The notes beneath the pieces were generated by a model. That model made no database searches, was not told the DNA's origin, and saw only the letters and a program-made list of their open reading frames with translations. A program made the translations under genes and the position numbers. A DNA stretch of 64,000 nt from Erythroxylum novogranatense (lineage: Eukaryota; Streptophyta; Magnoliopsida; Malpighiales; Erythroxylaceae), in contig CM057231.1 of assembly GCA_029891385.1 (NCBI GenBank), positions 20,987,300-21,051,299 of the forward strand. The letters run 5' to 3'. Shown piece by piece: positions 34,991-47,529 of the stretch (positions are counted from its first letter, which is position 1; each line of letters begins with the position of its first letter).

Positions 34991-36726
34991 GTGGAAACCA
35001 GTAACTCCTCGAACACATCTCTAATTCCTTAACTCTGGAATTTCAACGCCCTGCTTTACCCTAGTATCAATGATGTGGGCCGATAAGCCTCACATCCTCC
35101 TCGCATCAACCTCGAGCACTCATGAAGGATATCATCCTGGCAGCATCGCCTCGACTAATTCCTCTCAATCGCTTAGTCGACAGGAGATTCTAATACTACC
35201 TCCTTAGTGTAATCAGCCACGATGGCCCTACGGGCGATGAGCCAATCCATATCTAAGATCACATCTATCTCTCTCAACTATAATACAATCAGTGCGCTTT
35301 TAGCTCTACTTGATCAACCTTAACTAAGCACTCCTTGATACCTCACCAATGACAAGAAGAAGTGCTACCTAAAGGTGTACTCACCTCTAGCCCATACCGC
35401 ATAGAATCTCCCTAACACAATGCAGCGATCTACATGCCAAATGCGGTCTGATGAAAGAGTGTTTGGATCCACGGATCTAGAATGCAAATGCCTCCAAATC
35501 ATAAACAAGAAGCACACCTCGCAACCACATCTGGTGAGTCTTGGGCCTCCCCGCCGAGTCATGGCATAACCCTAACTCGAGATCGTGGTGGTGCCTGACT
35601 CGCAGGGCCTCATGGAAGAACTCCAGCTCTCCCTCTATCTCTACCTCTACCTCTATGTCCAGATCCACCACCTCTGCTCTGTTGAATCAGCATCACTCAC
35701 CGGATCTCCCACTAACACTGTGACCGGGTTCCAGCAGAACAACCTGACAATTCCTAATTTTGTGTTCAAGGAGCCCTGGCCAAACAAGCTCTGTCACACC
35801 CCAACACTCTCCACCATGCCTTTTCCCACATACTCACATGGGGGCCACTGGTTTTGCACTATACTCCGTCCCCACTGGGCTGTATAGTTCACCTCTCATT
35901 CCCATTCCGACTGCCTAAATCCACCGATGATCGAATGGTCTACTCTGGCTTACTAAAACTCCTGCCAGAGCCGCTTGACTCACTCAGGCCTCTTTCCTCC
36001 GGACCCTTGCCGATCTCTTGCTTCTCTTTCATTAGTTGTTCAATTCGATTGAGGCGCTCTCAACTCAATGAAAGTGCCCATGTCGACCTTGCCAACCTTG
36101 TTCGATCTCCATATTAAGCCCATTCTCAAACCTCCTGCACTTGTCTTCCTTGGTAGGAATCAGAGCGGTAGCATAACTCATCAATTTATTAAATCGGACC
36201 TCATAGTCACGACACATCTTACCCCGCTTGATTCCAAGAACTCTGCATCTTCATGTCCAAGTAGACCTTAGGCATGTAGTTGTCTCTGAAGACTCGTAAA
36301 GTCTTCCCACTTCATAAACAAGGCCCGTGGTACCGCTCGAATGCCTTCCATCTTCGGTGCTGGTAAGCTGGCCCGCAAAGAGACATGCATAATCAACCTC
36401 TCATCGGGCTCATGATCCATCCGATCAAATACTCTCTGTCTCTCTAACCATCCTCGGCCTCAGCAGGTCTCAGTATACCATAGAAGTCAACACTCCTCGC
36501 TCAAGTCTATCATACCTCCTCTCCCTTTTCGAGAACTACAGAGGCAACCCCTCGATCGAGGTACCGAGACTCTCTACACGCTCCTACGGATCCTTGGTCG
36601 TGAGGTTGATCAATCGATCACCTAGTATGGATGACCTATAAGAAAAGATAACTTCAATCATTATCCGCATTGCTCAAGACATTTCATGCTTATCATTTCT
36701 ATAAGTCCCAACAGATGCTAAACCAT
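34991..36726 (-). pseudogene. L2 gag-protease region, heavily decayed
   Basis: By position this should hold gag and protease. Only short open frames on the minus strand remain (for example 35365-35671), rich in Arg/Glu/Asp. I could not make out a zinc knuckle or a protease DSG/DTG motif with confidence. Plus-strand frames at 35541-36271 are antisense by-products. Confidence 0.55.
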
Positions 36727-36738
36727 GCTCTGATACCA
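36727..36738 (-). other. Primer-binding site of L2
   Basis: GCTCTGATACCA, the complement of TGGTATCAGAGC, lies 6 bp from the LTR boundary at 36745. Confidence 0.9.
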
Positions 36739-37993
36739 CCTAAATGTAGCGCTCCCTTATCGCAGGGTATCCACCGGGACACCTGGAGGTCATTCCGGCA
36801 CATATCCTATGATGAGGGCATGCTACATTCGATCACTACATCCCTTTCTATGGCATGGTAACATAATTCAAGAACAAAGCATCATAAGAAGATCACAATA
36901 TTTTAAAACCAACTTTCTTTTTCCTCATTACATTTCACAAAAATCAAGGTCTACATTGTCTGACCACAATATCCGTATGTACATCATCAGAAAACCTAAT
37001 ACAATAGTACTACGAGAATGAGGAAAGTGTATCAAAATTTATTTAAACCATCCAAAAGAACCCCAGCTGACCGACCTTTGAGCCATGACCTCAATCTCCA
37101 ATAGCAATCTACTCAGCTAGAAGATCCTCTTTAACAACTAGAGTCGTCTCTCGGTCCTGAAAAGACAACGTTGCAATTTTGGTGAGTTTTGCGAACTCAA
37201 TGAGTTAACCATCATCGATGGTTCACGCAATTCATACATCAAAGCATCGCACATAACACAACGCTCACTTCATTACATATTCACAATGTATCACACTATC
37301 GCACATAACATAATATTCACTTCATCGCATATTCACAATGTATCACATTGTTCAAATAAAAACACACATCAATTATTATTGGCAATGCACATGAGACTCA
37401 CTTTCGTTTATTATTGTCATTATGACAGAGTGCCTTTTTCCAGCTCACCCCTTTCTGGATGTCGAGCTTAGTCGAATAACGTCCCATATCTCTTTGTAGA
37501 TATCGGGGACAGTCGCACTCGAGCCCAAGACTCTATTCACATTTTTTAGCTTTTAGCTCCTTATCCTGGCAACTCCAGTCATAACTTCCTTTATCTTTCA
37601 TGCATACATGTAATGAATGTTTCACATATCATAATCTCAGTCAATTACATGGATGCACATTCACGTTTTGATCACATTTATCATCGGACCTTAGTCCGAC
37701 ATTCAGTAGAAATGCTTAGCACACTTTTGCATTCACATGAATATTCACAATTTTCGCATGTTTGGAGCACTTAAATAACTCATTCAAAACATATTCTAAA
37801 GCAAACAATTAATTGAGCAAAACCGTCTAGGTTACTCACAAGTTTCTCCCGGTTAATGCTCGGAAGATCCAAGAACGTCCCGAGGTCGACGTTCAATGAC
37901 TCTATATACAAATAACATATACATATATCACAATTTGAACAATCATAAGTGTTTAATAATGCACATGAATGAGATGAAATATATCTACATACA

Positions 37994-39908
37994 TGTAAGT
38001 GCAAGTCGACTTGTACATGGGGTAAGTCGACTTACATTATTCGATCACCGATAAATCGACTTACTGCGTGGGGTAAGTCGACTTATGCAAGGAATCTTAT
38101 TTATATTGCCCTAAAGCGCAATCCCTTTAGCGTTTTGTTCAAAGTCGTGTCTTGACTTTATGAATAAATAAAGAAAGACATCTTATTAATTTGATGTTAA
38201 TGAACATTGTTTATGAATTGATTGGATCTTTAATCGAAGTAATGAAATCCATGATATATGGCGTAAGCATGAAGGAAATTATGATATGCTCATACTCCCG
38301 AGATTCCTATCATGTGCAATTATATTAGTATCTAAATTCTCCTAGTCATAGGGATTAATGAGACTGGGCATCATTAATCCGGATAGACTAGCATATGTCA
38401 TATTCCTCGATTGGATCGGCGGTGGATCTCGAAACCAGTAAATATGAGATATTTAGAATTGACGTGTGGATCTTACTTAGTGGTAGTAAGTTCGTTGGAT
38501 GACCTTCCATGAGATCATCGCATGGATATCTTCTTCAAAGTGTCGGTGATAATCTCATCATAAGAATGGTAAAATATCCAGACTTGAGGTACTCGAGGAT
38601 ATCTTGAATATCGATCCCTGTGCTTGACTCCATTCCTTCATTCTCCGCAGGTAACTCATAGGGTGGTGCTTGGATGCGAAACGAGGTATTCAAGATAATT
38701 AAGTAGCCAATAAAGCGATTCACCACTTCGGATTAGCGTAAGAGATACCCACGCTCTTCGTCGGGATCATTACTAAGGTGGTAAGATATATGTACAAGAA
38801 TTGCCTTCATCGACATATAGAGTAATAGTCCCGGGACGAAATCGAGATCAACTTAGCCTGACTCGATCTAATGAGAGTGACACTTCACCATACTCATAAC
38901 CAAGTGGGGTATAGGATGGTGAAAGGACGAATTGCACAAAGAATTGGTTCTATGGAAGGGTTCGTGATCTGGTTCAGAATGAATACATCAAACCGATTAC
39001 TTTCCTCAATCAGGGGTCATGATGTGTTCATAGATACCACTATGACTCGCTTAGATTAAGTTGTTAATCTAAGTACTAACATAACCTGAACCTAAAGGGT
39101 CACACGCATAAGAGTGATTCGTAGAATCAGAAATAGTAATTGGACGAGTTCCAATTATGGAGAGATTAGATTAAATGGATCCCAATGAGATCGGATATGT
39201 CCCGATGAAATCGCTACATCGATATTAAGCAAGAAAGGTTTAGGAAGTTGTTTCAAAGATCGAGCCCTAGAGTTTGCAGAGAGACCGACCTGCTGACCGA
39301 ATCGCCAAAGAATAATATACACATATATATATGTTATTAATTAATTAAATAATTAAGTAATATATATATATATATATGTTGAAAACGTGAGGTGGGAAGA
39401 AGAAAAGAACCTTCTAGTTTTAAGCTTAGTCATCAATGTAATTAATGACTAAATGACAAAAAATGAAAAGGTGAGATGATGATGATCGTATGGTTTGGTT
39501 AAAATACATATAAGATGGCTTTCTTTGTAAGATGATGTACGATGGTTTTGCTAGGATGAGAAGTTGAAAACTTAAGTGTTAAGTTTGCTTTGAAAATGAG
39601 TTTTCATCCTTCTTCTCTCATAAGCATCATCGCTTTTCTTCTTCTCCAAGCAATTCCAACGTTGATTCAAGCTCTCCAGAGGACGAGGTAGGTCTAGCAG
39701 CCTTTAACTGTTTCTAGCTATTCCCGTCAAAGGGTTTGACTTTGTTAGTTTTCTCGATCTCTGCGTGGATTACTTTTTGAGATAGTCTCTTTTGGCTATT
39801 TAGGTTGATGTTTCATACCGACACCTGATCCTGGTTTCGGAAAGTCTGGAACAAAATTTTGTTTTCCGCTGCTGGTACGTGTGATGTACCTCCTGGGATT
39901 TTCCTACA
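37994..39908 (+). repeat. 5' LTR of L3a
   Basis: 1915 bp, from TGTAAGTGCAAGTCGACTTG to GGGATTTTCCTACA. The first 100 bp hold four AAGTCGACTT-type palindromes. It contains a short (TA)n run near 39358-39377. Confidence 0.9.
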
Positions 39909-39909
39909 G

Positions 39910-39921
39910 TGGTATCGAGGC
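39910..39921 (+). other. Primer-binding site of L3a
   Basis: TGGTATCGAGGC, a slightly diverged TGGTATCAGAGC, one base after the LTR end at 39908. Confidence 0.75.
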
Positions 39922-41024
39922 GTCCCGTGTCCTGTATGAAGCTAAAACCTAAGCGAGATCAGAAACCCTAATGGAATTTTCTGTTGATGCATGCTTGCTG
40001 TCCAATTTTCGAATTTATATTGTGATATGTTTTCGAAATTTTTCTGCCCAGGATTATTCATAACATGTTAGAGAATATGTCTATGAAATTTGAGAATTTA
40101 TCGATTTGATTTGATATAGTTTTGCTAATTTAATTCCTAAGTTTGGGATGCTGTTTTGTGAAACGATTCTGGAACAGGCAGTAGTATAAATTCGATAATA
40201 AATTCTAGAAAAATGGTTTTTCGGATTTTCCTTCACCTACATGTCTCTAAGATGTTGGTTAATGTCTATGAGCTTGGAAATTGGATTTCAAGGTGTTTGA
40301 ATATTTATTTTCGATTTTATTCTATGCTGTTGGGAATTGCTGTGCTGATGAATACAGATTTTGAATCGGTTTTGTTATTTAGGTTGACTGAGTTTTTGAT
40401 GGCTAAAAATCCTGAAAAAATTCAGGTAGCATTTTCTGAACATGTAATAACCTATGCAAGTTTCTCAGAATTTATTGAAGTTGTTTCATTGATCATTTCG
40501 AGCAATGTACAGAACTGGACAGTTTTGTGAAAAATTGTTGGGACTGTTTTGCTTGGCTTGATTGAGTGTGCTTTTTCAGTTCCATGCCTTTTGCACCATT
40601 TTTTAATGTGATTAAAATGTGTTATCTTGATGTATTATGATTTCCAAACTGAATTGCTTGAATTTGCATTTTCAAGAATTTTTCGATGCCTAAGTGATCA
40701 CATTAGTGTCTCGTTAGTATATTGCATTATCTTGTTTGTTTTGACCGTCATATTTTTTATGGCATGTGTGAAGTAAGTTTGATAATGTATGTCTTAGGCT
40801 AGAGATGCTTAGGATGATAATTTGGGTGTTCCTACATTATTTGAAATTAATGAGTTTTGACTCATTTCAAGTTTTAATATGGTTTGACTATATAAAGGCT
40901 TTCATGTTTAACGGTGTTCATTGAGACATCAAAGTAGCGAATATTACCTTAGGTATGTTGGTATTGTGAATTGGAATTGCAAGGATTGAGGAATTAGCGA
41001 TTAGAGAATTATAGCAATTACATT

Positions 41025-41270
41025 TGACAAGTCGACTTATTTGGAGTATAAGGCGACTTGTTCAGTCACCTCTATGTAAATCGACTTCGCATGTACAAGT
41101 ACTTGCTTAATTGTGGCTGGTAATGCGTATAAGGCTTACTTATATCGAGATAAGTCGACTTATGCGATGAAGAAAGACAAGGCGACTTGTATTATGATAC
41201 AAGGCGACTTGTGTATGGCGAGGCGTATAAGGCGACTTGCATTCGTTGTAGAGTCGACTTGTGGCGTCTT
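41025..41270. repeat. Array of eight AAGTCGACTT-type palindromes
   Basis: Copies include CAAGTCGACTTA, TAAGGCGACTTG, TAAATCGACTTC, TAAGTCGACTTA, CAAGGCGACTTG twice, TAAGGCGACTTG and GAGTCGACTTG, at irregular spacing. The same motif occurs four times at the start of each outer L3a LTR (38001-38095 and 50083-50165) but not in the middle LTR. Confidence 0.9.
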
Positions 41271-41447
41271 CGGGTTGGATGATGGATGATTAAAAGGATT
41301 GATTCAATGTGATTGATGAAACCTAAATCATTCCATATAGTCCCCATGCATTATAATCCTTTAGCTTGGAGTCTAGAATTGAAATCCTCCTGAATATGAA
41401 AACTAACGCCTTCCATTAATATGGTAAGAACCGAGTTCTTATAGGGG

Positions 41448-41843
41448 TGGGTTGTTAGCAAACTCAAGCTCACTCTATACTGGATATGTTCAACCAGCGA
41501 AAATAAGATTTTACGATTAATGGGTTAGTTTTCATGGAAGCGTTAGTTTGTTGAGCAAACTCGAGGTCGGCGTGATGGAGGTGAAGTTGGGTAGTACATC
41601 GGGATGTACACGCATCGAGGAGTTGATAACCCAATGTAAGTGCAATACATCAACAAGTTGATAAGACGATCGATAGTTATTGTCTAAGATGTAATTGGTA
41701 TATATGATACCTCCCGAGACATAAGGTGGCTTTGTTGGGCAAACCCAAGGTCATTCTCAATGCTCGGCTATCGATGATGCAATTGGTATGTCCGATACCA
41801 CCGATCGACCTAAGTCAGGTTTGTTGGGCAAACCCAAGGTCAC
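41448..41843. repeat. Four copies of a GTTTG-loop-CAAAC hairpin motif
   Basis: GTTTGTTGGGCAAACCCAAG occurs at about 41730 and 41820, and diverged forms GTTTGTTGAGCAAACTCGAG (about 41547) and GTTGTTAGCAAACTCAAG (about 41450). Each can fold as a 5-6 bp stem around TTGGG. Confidence 0.75.
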
Positions 41844-42330
41844 TCTTAGCAATGTCGGATATCGACCCACTAGACTTTATGTCACTTTGTTTCTCCTCGA
41901 TTCGTAGAAGAGGGTTATGGATTCTGTGAAACTAGTGGAGCTTATATGCATGTCATCGCAAGTCCTATGATCATGCAGACATTTCTATTATATCATTCTC
42001 TCTCTCTATCGCTTAGTTGATCAAGAAGTTTTTCATGTGAATTTTCGCCTCTATTTTCGACCAATTTTCTCGATCGCCGAGGAATCGAGAATTGTTCTCG
42101 ATCCGAGGAACTGGATACGCCCTAGATGTTCCACTTCCGATGCATCACTGCCGACGAAGCTTCATGAGGATCGAAGCATATCGTAAGCATCTAAGCGACG
42201 ATGTGACATTTGGCTATCAGATTACGCTTGCACTCGATGTCACCAGAGTCGCAGAAGCAAGACGAGTCCATGGATGTCATTACTATATAGTATTTCATCT
42301 TAGATTGTCGATGAGTAAGTCTTTCTGAAA

Positions 42331-44271
42331 GGTTCGAGACCTTAAGGCTTCTCTTCATCACAAAGATGGCTCCAGGACATCTCGCCGTCCAGGCTTCCAC
42401 GAAGATGAATGGCTATATAGAGAGATTGGTTGTCTTAGATTTGTAATGGATTATGAGTTAAGTATAGACTTGATTCTGTCTGGATTGTCTGACGCTTTTC
42501 ACGGTTCGTTAAACTATCGATGAACCAAATATCCACAACAATTCCCGAATGATCAATTTGCTCAAGATCACCGAAAGGTGCTATCGTTAAGCGATAGCAG
42601 CAAGTTGCTGGTGGTGGATGCTTCTTCTTCCTCAAAGTTCAGAAAAGGCCAAGAAACCAAATGGAAGTGCCATCAAGGAAAAACCAAAGAACCGCCCCAA
42701 AGGATTTTGCTTTTATCATGGCAAGACCGCCACCAGAGGCTTAAATCAGAAAGTCTATTCGAGTTCCCTGAAGCGTATAAGGCATCGATGCCTCTACTCC
42801 TTCAAATATGTTTGTCATCGAGTTACACACTGCTTCGATCAAAACATACGTATTTGATACCTGTTGTGGCTCATACATATGAAATGATATGCGAGGCCTC
42901 GAGGGACAAGAGACTCATAAAAGGAGAATCTAGACTTCAGGAGTGAATGCAGCAAGAGTGTCAAGATTAGCCGTAGACACTTATGTCTTCGTCACCCCCA
43001 ATGGGCTTGTATTCAAATTGGATGATTGTCATTTGCACTGCTTTTAACAAAGAACATATTGTCTGCTTCTTATTTCAATAGAAATGTTTCCATCGGACTT
43101 TAGTAGCATCATTGTTCTATTAGTTCGAATGGAATGCTCTATGCCACTGGTACATATTATGCAATTGAATTGACATATTAGATATGTCATATCCAGCTTT
43201 TGAATGTCAATGACGCGAAAAGACATAATCTAGATAATTTAAAATCAACTTACTTATGGCATTGTTTCGCCGGCCATATAAATGAGACACGCATCGCTAA
43301 GCCCATAAGAGTGGTGCCTTAGGTCATTCGATTATGAATCATATGACACATGCGAATCTTGTTTATTAGGCAAGATGACCGAGTTACCTTCGCGGAAAGG
43401 GTGAACGAGTGATTGGAGTATTAGACCTAATACATTTTCAGATGATGCTATCCGACGTCCATCCACGCTGTAGTGGTTGTCTTTACTTCATTACTTTTAT
43501 CGGTGATTATTCACGATAAGGTACCAAGATCTCGATGAGATACAAATCAAGCGCTTGGAAAGTTCAAATAATTCTAAATGAAGTAGAAAACTAACTTGGT
43601 AAAAGTATGAATACATTACGATCCGATCGTGGTGGAAAATGCTTAGACCAACATTTTGGATTATCTCGTAGATAATGGAATTTTATCTCAAGACACTCCA
43701 CTCTTGCACCGCAAAGACAATAGTGTATTGAAAGAGATATCGAACCTTGTTGATATGATGCGATTAATGATAGGTTTTGCATATTGCAGGTATGCGCCAA
43801 GACAATTTGCTTATTTGCTAAATGTAGTTCCATTAGCAGACATTGATGTTATCCATACGAGATGTGATTAACTGAAAGCCCTATCTTTCTCAAATGAAAG
43901 TTTGGGGTCATTCCGCTATACGAAGTGATTACGCCGAGATTAAATTATGCAAAATCCGATGTTGTTTGCTCGTAGGATATCGTGGGATATCAATTTACTC
44001 GATGGCGAACAAAAGTTGTTTGTTTTAAAGCATGTTTTCTTCTTAGAGAAAGAGCTTCTTTTTGGCAAGAGACGAAGGGAAAAGTCAACTTCAGGGAGTT
44101 CAAGATGCTTCAACAAACGCAGATCAACTGCTTCGAACTCGCGAATCAGAATCATATGTATGAGGTAATGCTCAACCTTCTATTACACAAGCATTTCAGA
44201 GGTCAGATACGCCTGCTCTCTAGAGATATGGATTCATGAATGCAACGGGCGTGACGCTTCATACGAGATGA
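42331..44271 (+). pseudogene. L3a first gag-integrase copy, decayed
   Basis: Phrases typical of a TNT1-94-like copia polyprotein appear in shifting frames. A degenerate zinc-knuckle region is near 42700 (GFCFYHGKTATRG). The integrase Asp block LRSDRGGK is near 43617. At 43990-44090 there are the post-integrase phrases VFFLEKELLF and a Lys/Glu-rich tail. Stops and indels are frequent. The copy ends at the N gap, and 42331-44271 has a homologous partner in 44372 onward. Confidence 0.7.
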
Positions 44272-44371
44272 NNNNNNNNNNNNNNNNNNNNNNNNNNNNN
44301 NNNNNNNNNNNNNNNNNNNNNNNNNNNNNNNNNNNNNNNNNNNNNNNNNNNNNNNNNNNNNNNNNNNNNNN
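44272..44371. other. Assembly gap of exactly 100 N
   Basis: A run of 100 N, the usual placeholder for a scaffold join of unknown size. It lies at the junction between two homologous gag-integrase copies. Confidence 0.99.
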
Positions 44372-47300
44372 TTCGAGACCAAGGTTGCTTCTTACAACGA
44401 AGATGACTCTTGTTCATTCAGCAGCGGCAATATGCATCAAGATGAATGGCTATATTGAGAGGTCGCCGCTCTTAGTTTTGGGATGGACTCGAAGTTAAGA
44501 TAGACTTAATTTTGCTGGTCGATAGATTATTCACATACCAGGTCAACTATCGAATGAACCAAATATCCACCATAATTCCTCGAAATGATCATCTCGCCAA
44601 GACATGTAATAAGCACAAGCAAGATAGCAAGGCTGTTATCATGGATTCTTCTTCCTCTCGCTTCCAAGAAGAGGAAACAGAAGAAGAAAAGGCTCGGGTC
44701 AAAGGAAGTGCAGCGAAAGCAAGAAAAGACCAAAGAGATCTGCACTAAAAGGTACCTCGCTTCCATCAAGGTGAAGACCGGCCACGGGAGGCGAATCGCA
44801 AAATCTATCTCGAAGAATCGAAGCGTAAGAAGGCATCGATGCCCCAAATTTCAGGTATGTTTTCATCGAGGGATGGAATTTACATATTAGATATGTCACA
44901 TCCAGGTTATGAATGTCGATGGCTAAAAGACATAAAAGAGATAATTTAAAATCGAACTTACTTATGGCATTATGCGTATATAAATGAGAGCAGCGCTAAG
45001 GCTCCATGAGAGTGGAAGTTTAGGGTCGTTCGATTATGAATCATATGGCATGTGAATCTTATTTATTAAGCAAGATGACTAAGTTACCTTTAAGGAAAGG
45101 GTGAGCAAGCGTGGATTATTAGGCCTGTACATTCGGATGTATGTGTGCGATGTCCATCCATGCGAAGTGGTTGCGTTACTTCATTACCTTTATCGATGAT
45201 TATTCTCGATATGGGTACATGTCGATGAGATACAAATCGAAGCGTTTGAAAAGTTCAAACAATTGAAATGAAGTAGAAAAACAACTTGGTAAAGTATCAA
45301 AACATTACGATCCGATCGTGGTGGTGAATCTTAGACCAAAGTTTTTGGATTATCTCGAGATAATGGGATTTTATCTCGGTGGATACTCCTTACACACGCT
45401 GACATAATGGTGTGCGAGAAAGGAGAAATCGAACCTTGTTGGACATGAGTACGATCTATGATGGGCTTTGCGATTACGAAAATCCTTTTAGGGATATGCA
45501 CTTGAGGCAATTTGTTTCTTGTTAAGCGAGTTATCAGAGCAGTTGATGTTACTTCGTATGAGATGTGGACTAACAAGAAACCTTATCTTTCTTATTTGAA
45601 AGTATGGGGTTGTCTGCTTATGTAAGCGGACGGCGGTCGAGATAAGCGAAGCAAAATCGACAAGTGTTTGTTAAATAGGATATCCTAAAAAAGCAAGAGG
45701 ATATCAATTCTACCTTCTTGAGGAACAAAGGTGTTTGTTTGATGCATGTTGTCTTTAGAAAGAGTTTCTTTTAAAGAGGGCGATTGGGAGCAAGTTGAAC
45801 TTGAAGAAGTTGAAGATGCTCGAGACAGACGCAGATCATTGCTAAACTGCAGCTGTAACTTCATACGGATGAGGTAGCAGTTCGACCTTCTACTACACGA
45901 AATTCGTAGGTCAAGTAGGATCGCTCTCATTCCGAGAGATATGGATTTCGTAAGTGAATAGAATGACGTATTGCTCATAGGGATGATGAGCCTACTACTA
46001 TGAAGAGGTTACGAAGAGTTGATGCGAAAAATGGCTTTTGCCATGAAATCGAAATGGATTATGTATGAAAACCAGTATGGACTTTGGTTGATGCGCTGAA
46101 GGATAAAACCTATAGGGTGCAAATGGGTTTTCAAGAAGAAAATCGGCATGGATGGTAATGTGATTACCATAAAGCGAGGCTTGTGGCGAAAGGTTTCGTC
46201 GAGCAAGGAGTTGGTATGGCGAGACCTTGATCCGATGAGAATGCTTAAATCCATTAGGATACTCCTAGCCATTGCCGCTCATTATGATTATGAGATATGG
46301 CGAATGGATGTGAAAACGACTTTCACGAATGGAAATCTGGTGAGGATGTGTCGTGACACAACACGAGGGCTTCATTTAGTTGATGGCGAAAAGGTATGCA
46401 AGCTTCGAAATCCATTTATGGATTGAAGCAAGCATCAGGAGTTGGAATATCCGTTTTGATGAGACAATCAAAGAGTTTGGTTTCTCACAAAATCCGGATG
46501 AACAACGTGTGTCTGAAGGTGAATGGAGCTGCGATCGTATTCCTTGTGTTATATGTAGATGACATATTGTTGCTAGGAAGCGATGTCTCAATCTTCTGAT
46601 CTGTAAAATTTGGTTGTCAAATAGTTTGCCATGAAAGACCTTGGAGAAAACTTATATCCTTGGGATAAAGATTTATAGAGATAGATCGAAGAGGTTGCTT
46701 GGTCTTTCACGGTCAGCGATACATAGACAAGATGCTAAAGAGGTTTAGCATGGAGCAATCAAGAGAGGTTTCTTCCCATTACTCGTGGGATAACACTCTC
46801 CGAAGTCCGTGTCTGAGACACGTGATGAGAGGATCGATATGAATATGATCTCGTATCGTCCGTAGTAGGATCTATTATATGCGTAATGCTATATACGAGA
46901 CCCGATGTATCATATGCTCTAAGTATTCTGACGGATATCAATCGAATCTGGTGAGGTCATTTGGGTGGTGTCGAGAATATCTAAAGTACTTTGCGAAGAA
47001 CCAAGGATGTTTTCTTGATATATGGAGATGGAAATCTCAGTGGTGAGCATCTGAGATGCGATTTTCAATCGATAAGGGCGACTCAAGTCCCGATCAGTTA
47101 TGTTTTCACACTAAATGGCGGGCGATCGGTTGGAAGAGTTCCAAACAGGAGGCGGCTGGCGATTCAACGGCCAGAAGCGAGTACATTCTTTGCATCGACG
47201 CAGCGTGAAAAGAAGCGATTTGGATCGAAGTTCATTTCGAACTTGGTGTGGTTCTAGTGTGATGGACCCATCTGATTGTATTGTGACAACTTTGGGTCTA

Positions 47301-47529
47301 TTCTTGCGAGCGAAAGAGCCAAGGTCTCATCAACGGTCGAAACACGTCTCCGCCGATACCATTTGATTAGGAGATCATTGCTCGAGGTGATGTCCGATAG
47401 AGAGAATTCCACAGAAAGCGAATATTGTTGATCAGTTGACAAGCCATTGTCACGGAAGAATTTTGATTCTCATGTACTTTCTTATGGTATTAGATACCAA
47501 AGGCGATTGGCTTTAGGTCAGTGGGAGAT
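44372..47529 (+). pseudogene. L3a second copy: gag end, integrase, RT, RNase H
   Basis: It begins TTCGAGACCAAGG, parallel to TTCGAGACCTTAAGG at 42332. Integrase remnants run to about 45850. RT: SIRILLAIAAHYDYEIWRMDV near 46250-46310, then the catalytic LYVDDILLLGSDV near 46548-46585. RNase H is spread over frames, with LCTRPD-like, FTLNGG and KEPRSHQRSKH segments (46880-47350). It ends in GTGGGAGATT (47521-47530), the copia polypurine tract before the middle LTR. Frames break every 100-300 bp. Confidence 0.8.

Larger units (their letters stand above)
39922..42330 (+). other. Long L3a leader with palindrome and hairpin arrays; gag start not recognised
   Basis: About 2.4 kb without a recognisable gag core. 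An open frame at 40213-40530 has no known motif and its composition looks intron-like. At 41025-41270 there are eight copies of AAGTCGACTT-like decamers, and at 41448-41843 four copies of a hairpin-forming GTTTGTTGGGCAAAC-like motif. The length is large for a copia leader. Confidence 0.55.

Noticed and set aside
35541..36271. Several plus-strand frames of 60-100 residues
   Set aside because: They are antisense to the decayed gag-protease region of L2; Ser/Pro/Leu richness is the complement of an acidic and basic coding strand.
40213..40530. A 105-residue plus-strand frame in the L3a leader
   Set aside because: Tempting as gag because of its position, but it has no gag core or zinc knuckle and reads like translated intronic sequence.
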